Of a stretch of DNA of 64,000 bases, positions 12,430 through 22,853 are shown in pieces. The stretch's first letter is position 1, and each line of letters starts with the position of its first letter. A program made the position numbers and the translations under genes. The stretch spans positions 16,225 to 80,224 of the forward strand of contig JAUYMY010000012.1 in the NCBI GenBank assembly GCA_030699385.1. The letters run 5' to 3'. This DNA comes from Methylobacter sp. (GTDB lineage Bacteria; Pseudomonadota; Gammaproteobacteria; Methylococcales; Methylomonadaceae). The notes beneath the pieces were generated by a model, which saw nothing but the letters and a program-made list of their open reading frames with translations, was not told the origin of the DNA and searched no databases.

Positions 12430-14163
12430 ATGCGTAAAAATGTTCTCCCTTTGGTTTGGGGTGCTGCACTGCTTCTAGTGCATCCTTTGAGCCAAGCAAC
12501 CAGCGATTTACCTCCTACCGCAAAAGTAGACATGGGGCCGGTAGAAGAAGTTTGTTCCGATTTTACTTCACCTAAATGGCGCGACGAACAAGTCATTGAC
12601 GGCGTCAAAATACAAGAATCCCGGCTATGTAACCCGGATAATCCCGCCGATATTGCTGCCTTTGTTAAAGGCACGAACGGCATTTCCATGGAAACACTGA
12701 TGCAAACGCAGTTGGCTGCGGATGCGATTACGATGTCCGATGATGTCGACGGCGACGGCGATCCTGATAAAATCATTATCAAACTGGAAATTGCCGAAAT
12801 CAACGGCCATTCGCCAGACATGAAAGACCCCACCACCACGTTTGATATTGCACCGGGCATACAGCCGACTTTTTGGGTGTTTGCACCGAAAACCCGCGAT
12901 ATGTCGACCTTAAGCATTTACGAGCCGGTAGCGAACCCGTTGCTGCGCGCACCGTCTCCGGTGATTCGTGTCGAACAGGATGATGTCATTTGGCTGGTTG
13001 TGGAAAATACCCATTATTTGCCGCACTCCCTGCATTTACACGGCATTGATCATCCGTTTATGGATCACAGCGGCGGCGGTAATGATGGCGTCGGTCAAAC
13101 CAGTGGCATGGATATTATGCCGGGCGAAAGCAAAACTTACGTGATCAAGCCGCGCCAACCGGGCACCATGTATTACCATTGCCATGTTCAGCCGCATACC
13201 CATATCCCAATGGGCTTACAGGGTATTTTCATTGTTGAGGAAAACCGCCCTAATAACTGGCCGCAAACGCTGAATGTCGGCGCAGGCCAAGTTCGCCATC
13301 CGTCGGTCGCGGTACTGGAAAAATATGCCCGTGAGTACGACCTACATTATCAATCGGTCGATAAGGAATTGCATGAACTGGTGGCTCGCTCGGCCAACGA
13401 TCCACGCCTGATTGCCAAGCACATGAACATGGAATACGACACTACCGATGCCACTGACGATTATTTTATGCTCAATGGCCGGTCTTTCCCTTATACCTTA
13501 AGGGAATCGTTGATTGAAATGCAAAAAGATGAAAAGGTTAAACTGCGGATTTTGAATGGTCACACCGAATCTTTTGCCATGCATATCCACGGTCATAAAC
13601 CCACGATAACCCACTACGACGGCGTTGATAACGGCCCCGGTTCGTATATTCAGCGCGATGTACACGGTATGGTGCCTGCGCAGCGTATTGACCTGGAACT
13701 GAACGGTACCGATGACGGCTTAAACAGCTTTGGCCAAGGCATCTGGATGTTCCATGACCATGTTGAAAAATCATTTACCACTGACGGCATCGGCGAAGGC
13801 GGCGACATCAGCTTAGTGGTTTACAAGGACTTTATTGATGAAAAAGGTATTCCTAAAGCACACGGCATGAGCCTTGCGCCTTATTTTACCAAAGGCATGT
13901 GGAAAGGTAATTACCCCATTTGGCAAGATTATGACGCTTGGCATAGTTTAGGCTTACCTGATGTCAAAGGTGATTACAAAGCGTCTAAAGTGGCGGTACA
14001 AACCGTGCAAGCGCAATGGACACCCGAAACAGCACCCGCTCAACAGGAAAGTTCTGCTTTTGGAAAATTGTTTTTCGGTTTGATACTCGGTTTATTCGGT
14101 TATGTCCTTGTCATTAACCGGCAAGCGATTATTGACCGTATCCTTAAGCTGCTGAAGAAATAA
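12430..14163 (+). CDS. Membrane-anchored periplasmic multicopper oxidase
   Basis: 577 residues. A signal peptide (to about residue 23, SQA) precedes a cupredoxin region. Copper-binding motifs: HSLHLHG (199-205), YYHCHVQPHTH (about 248), HIHGH (about 380) and FHDHVEKS (about 441). The C-terminus has one transmembrane helix (about 547-567, KLFFGLILGLFGYVLVI) with a basic tail, so the enzyme is tethered to the inner membrane facing the periplasm. The third motif lies far from the C-terminus and the usual HCHxxxH T1 motif is altered, so it may be a two-domain or divergent oxidase. Cuprous or organic substrate oxidation is the family role; substrate unknown. Confidence 0.8.
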   Translation: MRKNVLPLVWGAALLLVHPLSQATSDLPPTAKVDMGPVEEVCSDFTSPKWRDEQVIDGVKIQESRLCNPDNPADIAAFVKGTNGISMETLMQTQLAADAITMSDDVDGDGDPDKIIIKLEIAEINGHSPDMKDPTTTFDIAPGIQPTFWVFAPKTRDMSTLSIYEPVANPLLRAPSPVIRVEQDDVIWLVVENTHYLPHSLHLHGIDHPFMDHSGGGNDGVGQTSGMDIMPGESKTYVIKPRQPGTMYYHCHVQPHTHIPMGLQGIFIVEENRPNNWPQTLNVGAGQVRHPSVAVLEKYAREYDLHYQSVDKELHELVARSANDPRLIAKHMNMEYDTTDATDDYFMLNGRSFPYTLRESLIEMQKDEKVKLRILNGHTESFAMHIHGHKPTITHYDGVDNGPGSYIQRDVHGMVPAQRIDLELNGTDDGLNSFGQGIWMFHDHVEKSFTTDGIGEGGDISLVVYKDFIDEKGIPKAHGMSLAPYFTKGMWKGNYPIWQDYDAWHSLGLPDVKGDYKASKVAVQTVQAQWTPETAPAQQESSAFGKLFFGLILGLFGYVLVINRQAIIDRILKLLKK

Positions 14164-14176
14164 GTTAAAATCTTAG

Positions 14177-14206
14177 GGGTAAAAGGCGACTACTCGCCTT
14201 TTACCC
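14177..14206 (+). terminator. Hairpin after multicopper oxidase gene
   Basis: GGGTAAAAGGCGA and its exact complement around a CTAC loop. There is no clear T-run after it, so it may stabilise the mRNA end as well as terminate. Confidence 0.7.
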
Positions 14207-14267
14207 ACGCTACAAATGTATTTTGCATTCATTAAAATATCAATCAGAGACAGCCGCTATCCTTAAG

Positions 14268-17200
14268 ATGATGCAAGCTCGTGCCATACTTGCTATGGTA
14301 CTGATATGTAGCTGTTTTTCTGTATTAGCTGAACCCATTCATCTGCAATTACGCTGGCATCATCAATTTCAATTTGCCGGTTATTATGCCGCCTTGGAAA
14401 AAGGCTATTACCAAAAAGCTGGGCTCGATGTCATCATCGATGAAGGCACGCCCGACAAAAAACCAGTACAAGAAATCCTGCAAGGCCGCGCCCATTATGG
14501 CGTCGCCAACAGCGAATTATTGCTGGAACGCTTGCGCGGCGCGCCGCTGGTCGCCTTGGCGGCGATTTTTCAGCACTCCCCTTCGGTGTTACTCGCCCGC
14601 AAAGATGCCGGTATCTTTTCGCCTGACGATTTAGTCGGCAAAAAAATCATGTTATTGGACAAAACCGTCGACGCCGATTTTGTCGCCATGTTTTATAACG
14701 AAGGCGTTGACTCAAGCCGCATTCAGGTCATTCCCAGCAGTTATGACATTAACGATCTTATCACTGGCAAAGTAGACGCATTTAATTCGTATTTAAGCAA
14801 CGAGCCTTATTTACTAAAGCAACAAGGCATTGAATTTACTGTACTTAATCCGCGCAACTACGGCGCTGATTTTTACAGCGACATCCTGTTCTGCACAGAA
14901 AATGAGCTAAAACAGCATCCCGAGCGGGTAAAAGCCTTCCGTCAAGCCAGTCTCGAAGGCTGGTATTACGCGATGAACCATCCGCACGAAATCATTAACT
15001 TATTGCTTAACAAATACAAAGTTAACAAATCCAAAGACCATCTTGAATTTGAAGCAGAAGCCATACGCGCCTTGATCATTCCCGACATCATTGATTTGGG
15101 ACACATGAACCCGTGGCGCTGGCGGCACATGACAGAGACCTTTATCGAAGCGGAGTTGGTTGTAAATGATCAGTTTTTGCCTGGTTTCAGCTATGATCCT
15201 GAGCCGAAAGCCGATAAGGAAAAACTGCGCCGATATGTCAAGATTGCCGCCGTTATTGCGCTATCAACTGTTATTATCACGTTAACGCTACTGGCGTCGT
15301 ACCGCTCACTTAAACGAAAAAACAAAATAGCCGCACGCAATGAAAAGCTGCTGCGTCTGGCACACGAAACTGCCGGAATAGGCCACTACGTCACTAACCT
15401 GAGCACCGGAAACTGGGAAGGTTCAGACCTGCTTAATCAGATTTTCGGTATCGACGCGCACTTTGAACGGACGTCTGATAATGGCATGACCTTGGTACAT
15501 CCAGATTACCGCGAGCGGGTACAAAATCATTATGAGGAAACCGTGCGTAAAGGCCAGCGTTTTACGTTGGAATACCCCATCATCCGCGCTAACGATAAGG
15601 CCGAGCGCTGGATAAGTGCCCACGGCGATGTTGAGTACGATAATGCAGGAAGGCCGGCACAACTGGTCGGTACTGTTCAAGATATTACCGAGCGCAAAGC
15701 TATCGAACAGGAATTACATAAGCGCACTGAAGAATTGACCTTACAAAACCGGATTTTGCAGCTGATTAATCAAGGCAGTGAACTGCACCCGGTGTTGCAT
15801 GAGTTGGTGTGCCAAGTTGAAGCCTTGCATCCTGAAATGATGTGTTCGATTTTATTGCTGGACAAGGACGGCAAGCATCTTCGCCACGCAGTCGCGCCTA
15901 GTCTACCGGACGCTTACAATCAAGCCATAGACGGCATTGAAATTGGCGAGGGCGTCGGTTCTTGCGGCACCGCCGCTTATTTGGGCGAACGCGTCATTGT
16001 TGAAGATGTGCAGCAACATGCCTATTGGCAACCGTTTCTTGATCTCGCTAAACTCGCTGATTTCCGCTCGTGCTGGTCGCAACCGGTTAAAGATAATCAG
16101 GGCGCTGTACTTGGCACTTTCGCCATTTATCATCGGCAACAGGCGCAACCGACCGACAGCGAAATGAGCCTGATTAATCATTATGCCGGTTTAGCGCAAT
16201 TGGCGATTGAAAAAAACCAGTCAATGCAACAAATAGCAGAATCGGTATCGATATTAAAAGCGACTTTGGAATCTACCGGCGAGGCAATTCTGGCTGTCGA
16301 TCTGAACAATAATTGGCTGCTGCATAATCAAAAATTCGCCGATTTATGGCACGTTCCCGATGACATCAGCGCCGCCAAAATCAACACTAAAAATGGCAGT
16401 GTGGAGCAGTTGTATGGGTTTAATCAAATCAAGGATTCAGAGACTTTTTCTAAAAAAGTAACTGATTTGTATGCCACACCTGAAGCCCAGTCTTTTGATA
16501 TTATTGAATTTAAAGATGGGAAAATTGTTGAGCGCTATTCTATCCCCAAGATTATTAATAACGAAGTGGTCGGCAGAGTATGGAGCTTTCGCGACATTAC
16601 CGAACAAAAACAAGCCGAGGCGGAATTGCGCATTGCCGCCACCGCGTTTGAATCGCAACAAGCCATGTCTATCACCGATGCCAACCAGCTTATTTTAAAG
16701 GTCAACAAAGCCTTTACTAACGTCACCGGCTATGCCCCAGAAGAAGTAATCGGAAAAACCCACGCCTTGCTTAATTCAGGCCGTCAAGATGCCAAATTTT
16801 ATAGTGCGCTACAACATGAGCTGAAACAAAACGGCTACTGGGAAGGCGAAATATGGAACAAACGCAAAAACGGAGAAACCTATCCCGAATGGCTTAGCAT
16901 CACCACCGTTAGCGATGCAAATAACCGGATAACCAACTACGTTGCCACCTTCACCGACATCACCAAAGACAAGGAGGCGGAACAAACCATTCACAATCTC
17001 GCCTATTACGATCCGCTGACCGCGCTACCCAATCGCCGCCTGCTGTGGGAACGCCTAAAACATAACATCAGCGTGGGGCGGCGTGATGGCAAACAACTGG
17101 CCTTACTGATGCTCGATCTCGACCGCTTTAAAACTGTCAATGACAGCATGGGACACTTAGCAGGCGACGAATTACTGCAACAAGTCGCCACACGCATTAA

Positions 17201-18311
17201 GGCAAGATTGCGCGATGTCGACATGGTGGCTCGTTTGGGCGGCGATGAATTTGTCGTGCTGCTGGAAGACATTAGCCATCCTGAAGATGCCGGGCGAGTC
17301 GCCGAGAATATTGTCGCGGACTTGAGCAAACCGTTTCAATTGCTGAAAGTGAGCGCTAGCCATCCTGAATTAAGCCGGAACGTTAGAATTGGCGCCAGCA
17401 TAGGCATTAGCTTGTTTCCAGAGCATGGCGACCGGCCGGAAACGCTACTCGATAATGCCGACATTGCACTGTACCGCGCTAAAGACGAAGGGCGCGGCTG
17501 TTTCGCTTATTTTTCTGAAGAAATTACCCTGATTGCCCGCGAACGTATCGCCTTGGAAACCCGTTTGCGCCATGCCATTGAACACGGAAAATTATGTGTT
17601 TATTACCAAGCGCAAATAGACATTACCAGCAGCCTGATAGTGGGCGCCGAAGCGCTGGTACGCTGGCAAGACCCGACGGATGGACTGATTTTACCCACGA
17701 GCTTTATCCCTATTGCCGAAGAAACCGGCCTGATTGTAGAAATCGGTGCCTGGGTGTTACGGGAAACCTGCAGACAAGGCCGGATCTGGCTAGACGCCGG
17801 TTTGCCGCCAATCACCTTAGCCGTCAACGTGTCGCCGCACCAGTTCCGCCGTAGCGACATCAGCGCATTGGTAGCCGAAGTGCTGCACGAAACCGGCTTT
17901 TTGCCGGAATTATTAGAGCTGGAATTGACCGAAAGCGGCTTAATGGAAAACGAAGAAAAAGCCGTCGACGTGCTGAATAATTTGCGCGCCCAAGGTGTTC
18001 GTCTGGCCATCGACGATTTTGGCACCGGCTATTCATCGCTGTCCTATCTCAAACGCTTTCCGCTCGATGTCTTGAAGATCGACAAAAGCTTTATCGATGA
18101 TATTCCTTCGGTGCAGGACGATATGGAAATTACCGCAACCATTGTCGCAATGGGCCATATTCTAGGTTTCAAGGTATTGGCCGAAGGCGTGGAAACGCTT
18201 GAGCAACTGGCATTTTTAAAAGATAAAGGTTGCGACAGTTATCAGGGTTTTATCAGAAGCAAGCCCCTGCCGCCAGAAGAATTTGCCCAATTACTGCGTG
18301 ATCAGGGCTGA
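14268..18311 (+). CDS. Periplasmic-sensor PAS/GAF/GGDEF/EAL protein
   Basis: 1347 residues from the ATG that gives a proper signal peptide (QARAILAMVLICSCFSVLA); a TTG at 14223 would add 15 residues. Order: NMT1/THI5-like substrate-binding domain (about 22-310, LRWHHQFQFAGYYAALEKGY), transmembrane helix (321-344), PAS (about 363-480), GAF (500-650), PAS (665-775), PAS (785-905), GGDEF with intact GGDEF (about 990), EAL with EALVRW (about 1127), DDFGTGYSSL. It should sense a small periplasmic ligand, perhaps a thiamine-pyrimidine-like compound by family, and adjust cyclic-di-GMP. Both catalytic motifs look intact, so net direction is unknown. Confidence 0.9.
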   Translation: MMQARAILAMVLICSCFSVLAEPIHLQLRWHHQFQFAGYYAALEKGYYQKAGLDVIIDEGTPDKKPVQEILQGRAHYGVANSELLLERLRGAPLVALAAIFQHSPSVLLARKDAGIFSPDDLVGKKIMLLDKTVDADFVAMFYNEGVDSSRIQVIPSSYDINDLITGKVDAFNSYLSNEPYLLKQQGIEFTVLNPRNYGADFYSDILFCTENELKQHPERVKAFRQASLEGWYYAMNHPHEIINLLLNKYKVNKSKDHLEFEAEAIRALIIPDIIDLGHMNPWRWRHMTETFIEAELVVNDQFLPGFSYDPEPKADKEKLRRYVKIAAVIALSTVIITLTLLASYRSLKRKNKIAARNEKLLRLAHETAGIGHYVTNLSTGNWEGSDLLNQIFGIDAHFERTSDNGMTLVHPDYRERVQNHYEETVRKGQRFTLEYPIIRANDKAERWISAHGDVEYDNAGRPAQLVGTVQDITERKAIEQELHKRTEELTLQNRILQLINQGSELHPVLHELVCQVEALHPEMMCSILLLDKDGKHLRHAVAPSLPDAYNQAIDGIEIGEGVGSCGTAAYLGERVIVEDVQQHAYWQPFLDLAKLADFRSCWSQPVKDNQGAVLGTFAIYHRQQAQPTDSEMSLINHYAGLAQLAIEKNQSMQQIAESVSILKATLESTGEAILAVDLNNNWLLHNQKFADLWHVPDDISAAKINTKNGSVEQLYGFNQIKDSETFSKKVTDLYATPEAQSFDIIEFKDGKIVERYSIPKIINNEVVGRVWSFRDITEQKQAEAELRIAATAFESQQAMSITDANQLILKVNKAFTNVTGYAPEEVIGKTHALLNSGRQDAKFYSALQHELKQNGYWEGEIWNKRKNGETYPEWLSITTVSDANNRITNYVATFTDITKDKEAEQTIHNLAYYDPLTALPNRRLLWERLKHNISVGRRDGKQLALLMLDLDRFKTVNDSMGHLAGDELLQQVATRIKARLRDVDMVARLGGDEFVVLLEDISHPEDAGRVAENIVADLSKPFQLLKVSASHPELSRNVRIGASIGISLFPEHGDRPETLLDNADIALYRAKDEGRGCFAYFSEEITLIARERIALETRLRHAIEHGKLCVYYQAQIDITSSLIVGAEALVRWQDPTDGLILPTSFIPIAEETGLIVEIGAWVLRETCRQGRIWLDAGLPPITLAVNVSPHQFRRSDISALVAEVLHETGFLPELLELELTESGLMENEEKAVDVLNNLRAQGVRLAIDDFGTGYSSLSYLKRFPLDVLKIDKSFIDDIPSVQDDMEITATIVAMGHILGFKVLAEGVETLEQLAFLKDKGCDSYQGFIRSKPLPPEEFAQLLRDQG

Positions 18312-18602
18312 GTTTTACCTAATTTCACGGGAGTCTTAGGCGATTTCTGAGAAAGAATATCCCCCTAATGGTCGTGGCTGTAGAAAAACAGAGTCCACGA
18401 AAATCACAAAAACCACGAAAATTTTGTATTTTTCGTGTTTTTCGTGCCTTTCGTGGACAATTATTTGGGTATGCTCTTTTCAGGAAATAGCCTTAATAGC
18501 TTTAGAATAGCTTTAGCTATTAGTTGTTTCACTCCTACAAATTGAAGAACACGAAGTTTCATTCTTCGTGCTCTTCGTGGTGAAAATATTCGACCTGTAC
18601 GA
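18312..18602. repeat. Intergenic palindromes of the CACGAA families
   Basis: A long palindrome at 18393-18458 starts GTCCACGAAAATCAC and ends TTTCGTGGAC; its flanks match the element at 58426-58543 (TGTAGAAAAACAGA before, AATTATTTGGG after). A short CACGAAG...CTTCGTG hairpin lies at 18546-18584. They separate convergent genes. Confidence 0.85.
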
Positions 18603-21600
18603 TCACCCCCGTTCATCCCAAGCCTTGTCCATGCGCTTGACCGAAACCGGATAAGCGGTTTTAAGCTGCTGGGCGAACTGCGATACCCTAAATTCCTCCA
18701 GCATCCAGCGAAACAGCTCCTGTTCGGGAATAATCTTATCTTTTTTGGCTTTCTTCTCTACATCGCGCCAATAACGGATGGCATAACGGCTGACTTCCTG
18801 AACTTTTTGCGGCGTGTTATCGCGTTTATCCAGCCGGTATTGAATGGCTTTCAAATAGCGAGGAATGGCTTTCAGCTGCTGATACGGCGTGTTGCGGATG
18901 AATCCGGCATAAATCAGCAAATCCAGTTGCTCGTTAATGTCTTTCGCCAACGGATCGTTCGCATTCAGGCGATTCAGTTGCGTTTTAATCGCGCCGTACA
19001 ACTCCATGATGTCCAGCGCGGTTTTCCCGGCTTCATTGGCGGCACTGATTAACCCGGCTTTGTTGGCCTGCATGATGTGTTCAAAAGCCTGTTGGGTACG
19101 AATAGTTTGGCCTTCAACAAATACGCCGTACAGCGCCACATAAAGCAGGTCGTCTTTATAAGAAGGACTAAAACCGTAATCCAGCAGCGGATGTTTCGGC
19201 AGGCGGTTATAAGTTAATTCTGCCGCCGCCGATTTGGGCATATTTTTGGCAATATAGGTGCATTCTTTGCGCAATTGCAGCTGGAACAGGCGCATTAAGC
19301 CGGCCTGATGTTGAATGGCGGCCTTTTGTTCTGTGTCGAAAATGCGCACGCCGACCGCATCGCCCTCGTCGATAATCGCGGGGTAGCCGACAAAGGCTTG
19401 CCCGTTCTGGATAAACTGATATGTTTCCGGCAAATCGTCGAACGCCCAGCCGATGCAGCCGGTGTAATTCAGCTCGTCGGCGGCAATCTGGTCGAAGCTG
19501 TCAACCGCTTTGGCGGTATGTTTAAGCTGCAATGTTTTCAGGTCGCGGCCGTAATCGAGCAGCTGGCCTTGATCATCGACCACACGAAAATTCATCCGTA
19601 AATGATCGGTCAACGTTTCGGTGTTCCAGGCATTGAGCGGAATCGCCTCGCCGGTTAACTTTCTTAAACGGTTGCCCAGCCATTCCTGCAACGCACCTTT
19701 AAAATCCGGCTCGATTTCGAGGCATTGTTTGACCGTTTCCGGCACCGGCACAAAATGTTTCCTGATGTTTTTGGGCAGCGCTTTAATCAGCGCGATACAT
19801 TTTTCTTCGAGCAAGCCCGGCACCAGCCAATCAAACGCGGTTTGCGTGACCTGATTCAGTTGATGCACCGGAATAATCGCAGTTACGCCATCCTCGTCGT
19901 GCCCCGGTTCAAAGCGGTATTGCAGCGGAATGGTCAGGTTGCCAACCTTTTTGCTGTCTGGGAAATCCCATTCATTGACATAATCTTCCTCGTGTTCCCG
20001 CGTTAAATCTTCCTTGGTCAGAAATAGAATTTTAGAATTGTCGCGTTCGACGGTTTTGCGCCAGGTATCCAAGGTCACGCCGCTGAACACTTCGGGCGGC
20101 AATTTGCTGTCGTAAAAGTCATACAGCCATTGCTCATCCTCAACCAAATCGACCCGGCGGCCTTTATGCTGAATCATGCCGACTTCTTCGAGCAATTTTT
20201 GGTTGGCGACATAAAAGCGCGCATTGCTGTGATAATCGTGATCGACCAGCGCCGAGCGGATAAAAATCTCCCGCGCAGCCTTCAGATCAACATGATCGTA
20301 AGGAATCTTGCGCCCGGCTTGCAGCGTCAAGCCGTACAACAAAGTGCGCGATGACACCATGCAGCGCGCGCCTTTTTTCGACCAATGCGGGTCGTAATAG
20401 TTTTGTTTGACCAAATGCTCGGCGCAATGCTCTATCCATTCCGGCTCAATCCGGGCGACATTGCGCGCATAAACCTTGCTGGTTTCGACCTGTTCTGCCG
20501 CCATAATCCATTTGGGTTTAAGCTTATGTAGGCCGGAACCGGGAAAGATGAAAAACTTCAGACCGCGCGCGCCCAAATATTCGTATTGTTCATGGCGAAA
20601 ACCGATATTGGACAGCAGCCCTGGCAACAGTGCGCGATGGACTTTTTCATAACCGGCCTCATCGGTGTTCGGAGTCATTTTTAAATCGCCTTTGACCACC
20701 TGCATAATTTGCGCGTGGATGTCGAACCACTCGCGCATTCGCATATAAGACAGAAAATTATCGGTGCAGTATTTGCGCAATTTGCTGTTAGACAGATGCT
20801 TTTTCTTGTCCTCGTAGGTATTCCAGACATTAACCAGCGTTAAAAAATCAGACTCAGGATGACGGAACGCCGCGTGTTTTTGATCGGCCTGCGCCATTTT
20901 GTCGGCGGGTTTTTCGCGCGGGTCTTGCACGCTTAACGCGGCCACGATAATCGCAACTTCAGTCAGACAATGCTCGTGCGCGGCGGCAATCAGCATCCGC
21001 GCCAATTTGGGGTCAGTCGGGAATTTGGCTAACTGCTTGCCGACTTCGGTCAGTTTGCCGGCTTTATCCAGCGCGTTGACTTCATGCAGTACGGTTTTGC
21101 CGTCGCGAATCATCTTGTCTTCGGGCGGCTCGATGAACGGAAAATCTTCAATGTCGCCGAGCTTCAACGTGATCATCTGCAAAATAACCGCAGACAAATT
21201 GGTGCGCATAATTTCCGGTTCGGTAAATTCCGGCCTCGCTAAATAATCATCGTGCGAATACAAGCGAATGCAAATACCTTCGGCAACACGGCCGCAGCGC
21301 CCTGCCCTTTGATTGGCACTTGATTGCGAGATGCGCTCAATCGGCAAACGCTGGATTTTGCTGCGATGGCTGTAACGGCTGATACGCGCGTGGCCGGTAT
21401 CAATCACGCAACGAATGCCCGGCACCGTCAACGAGGTTTCCGCAACGTTGGTCGCCAGCACAATACGCAACTTGCCGCCTTTGGGTTTGAACACCCGCTC
21501 CTGCTCGCTGACGCTGAGTTTTGAATACAGAGGCAGGATTTCATATTGGGTCGGATGGTGTTTTTTCAGCGAATCGGCGGTTTCCCTGATTTCCCGCTCG

Positions 21601-22502
21601 CCGCTGAGAAAAATCAGGATATCGCCGCGCAAATCGCGGTACAACTCGTCAACAGCATCGAGAATGGCGTGTTGCAATTCATCGCCGGTTTCGTCTGTGG
21701 CTTTTTCGCCATCCGCTTCCTCTTTTGGAACGATAGGCCGGTAACGCATTTCCACCGGGTAAGTGCGTCCGGAAACTTCAATAATCGGCGCATTATTAAA
21801 ATGCGTAGAAAAGCGCTGCGTATCAATAGTCGCCGAGGTAATAATCAGCTTTAAATCAGGACGCTTGGGCAACAGCCATTTCATGTAACCGATCAAAAAA
21901 TCGATATTCAAACTGCGCTCATGCGCCTCATCGATAATGATGGTGTCGTATTGATTTAAATACGGATCGTTTTGCGACTCGGCCAGCAAGATACCGTCGG
22001 TCATCAATTTAATTAACGAATCGGCGTGAGTTTTATCATTAAAACGGATTTTGTAACCGACTGATTTACCCATCGGCTCGCCCAATTCTTCGGCGATACG
22101 GTCGGCGACGGTGCGCGCCGCAATTCGCCGGGGCTGGGTGTGGCCGATAAAGCCCGCCGCGCCGCGACCTATCGACAAACAAATCTTGGGCAATTGCGTG
22201 GTCTTGCCGGAACCGGTTTCGCCGCACAATATCACCACCTGATTGTCCTGTATCAGCTGGGCAATATCGTCTTTTTTGCCGGTGACCGGCAAATCTGGAA
22301 AGGTCAGCACCGGAAAATTGGCAAGGCGTTTATTCCTGGCCGCAACCGAGCGTTCAATCCGAGCCGCCAGCGCGTTCAGTTCTTCCGGGATTTTTTTGCT
22401 GCGGCAACGGTCTAACTGCCGCTTTAATAGCGGCCTGTCCTGATTCAGAGACTGCGCTAATTGAAGGGAAAGTTGCTTAAAAAGATCGGGGTTGGACATC
22501 AA
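18603..22502 (-). CDS. hrpA: ATP-dependent RNA helicase HrpA
   Basis: 1299 residues, matching E. coli HrpA (1300). Walker A GETGSGKTTQLP about residue 94-105, DEAHERS box, motif III SATIDTQRFS, motif VI QRAGRCGR, then the helicase-associated and OB-fold regions and the long HrpA-specific C-terminus (DUF3418, MPKSAAAELTYNRLPKHPL). DEAH/RHA helicases unwind RNA; HrpA in E. coli rescues stalled ribosomes and processes daa mRNA. It stands alone between repeat-filled spacers. Start at 22502 gives MMSNPDLFKQLS. Confidence 0.97.
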   Translation of the reverse strand: MMSNPDLFKQLSLQLAQSLNQDRPLLKRQLDRCRSKKIPEELNALAARIERSVAARNKRLANFPVLTFPDLPVTGKKDDIAQLIQDNQVVILCGETGSGKTTQLPKICLSIGRGAAGFIGHTQPRRIAARTVADRIAEELGEPMGKSVGYKIRFNDKTHADSLIKLMTDGILLAESQNDPYLNQYDTIIIDEAHERSLNIDFLIGYMKWLLPKRPDLKLIITSATIDTQRFSTHFNNAPIIEVSGRTYPVEMRYRPIVPKEEADGEKATDETGDELQHAILDAVDELYRDLRGDILIFLSGEREIRETADSLKKHHPTQYEILPLYSKLSVSEQERVFKPKGGKLRIVLATNVAETSLTVPGIRCVIDTGHARISRYSHRSKIQRLPIERISQSSANQRAGRCGRVAEGICIRLYSHDDYLARPEFTEPEIMRTNLSAVILQMITLKLGDIEDFPFIEPPEDKMIRDGKTVLHEVNALDKAGKLTEVGKQLAKFPTDPKLARMLIAAAHEHCLTEVAIIVAALSVQDPREKPADKMAQADQKHAAFRHPESDFLTLVNVWNTYEDKKKHLSNSKLRKYCTDNFLSYMRMREWFDIHAQIMQVVKGDLKMTPNTDEAGYEKVHRALLPGLLSNIGFRHEQYEYLGARGLKFFIFPGSGLHKLKPKWIMAAEQVETSKVYARNVARIEPEWIEHCAEHLVKQNYYDPHWSKKGARCMVSSRTLLYGLTLQAGRKIPYDHVDLKAAREIFIRSALVDHDYHSNARFYVANQKLLEEVGMIQHKGRRVDLVEDEQWLYDFYDSKLPPEVFSGVTLDTWRKTVERDNSKILFLTKEDLTREHEEDYVNEWDFPDSKKVGNLTIPLQYRFEPGHDEDGVTAIIPVHQLNQVTQTAFDWLVPGLLEEKCIALIKALPKNIRKHFVPVPETVKQCLEIEPDFKGALQEWLGNRLRKLTGEAIPLNAWNTETLTDHLRMNFRVVDDQGQLLDYGRDLKTLQLKHTAKAVDSFDQIAADELNYTGCIGWAFDDLPETYQFIQNGQAFVGYPAIIDEGDAVGVRIFDTEQKAAIQHQAGLMRLFQLQLRKECTYIAKNMPKSAAAELTYNRLPKHPLLDYGFSPSYKDDLLYVALYGVFVEGQTIRTQQAFEHIMQANKAGLISAANEAGKTALDIMELYGAIKTQLNRLNANDPLAKDINEQLDLLIYAGFIRNTPYQQLKAIPRYLKAIQYRLDKRDNTPQKVQEVSRYAIRYWRDVEKKAKKDKIIPEQELFRWMLEEFRVSQFAQQLKTAYPVSVKRMDKAWDERG

Positions 22503-22853
22503 GAACAGCCAGATAAAAAACCGGCATTATACGTTAATTTACGGCTAAAAAGATTATCACCACGAAGAGCACAAAGAATGAAACTTCGTATGCTTCGTGC
22601 TGAATAAAACCTGTAACTGCTCAGCGGTTGTTAAAAATGACTAAAGGAACTCGGATAATCACTGATTAAAAGCACGGTCTATTTTAAAAAATCCGTGTGA
22701 ATCCGTCTAATCTGCGCTTTCCGTGTTCGGTTACCCTCTTTACAGAGACAGCTTTAAGCGAGCGGCTGGGAACGCCAAGCCCCAGCTTGGCGAGCACCCT
22801 TAATGATCGATATTGCCGAGCTGGGGCTCGGCGTTCCCAGTTACTAAAAGCTT
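22503..22853. repeat. Intergenic repeats between hrpA and the protease gene
   Basis: 351 bp with no gene. 22559-22607 is a CACGAAG-family hairpin. About 22640-22735 carries pieces of the GGAACxCGGAT / ATCCGTGTT family also seen at 29430-29515 and 45080-45180. 22764-22840 is a 77-bp palindrome (CTGGGAACGCCAAGC ... GCGTTCCCAG) repeated at 63111-63187. Confidence 0.85.
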
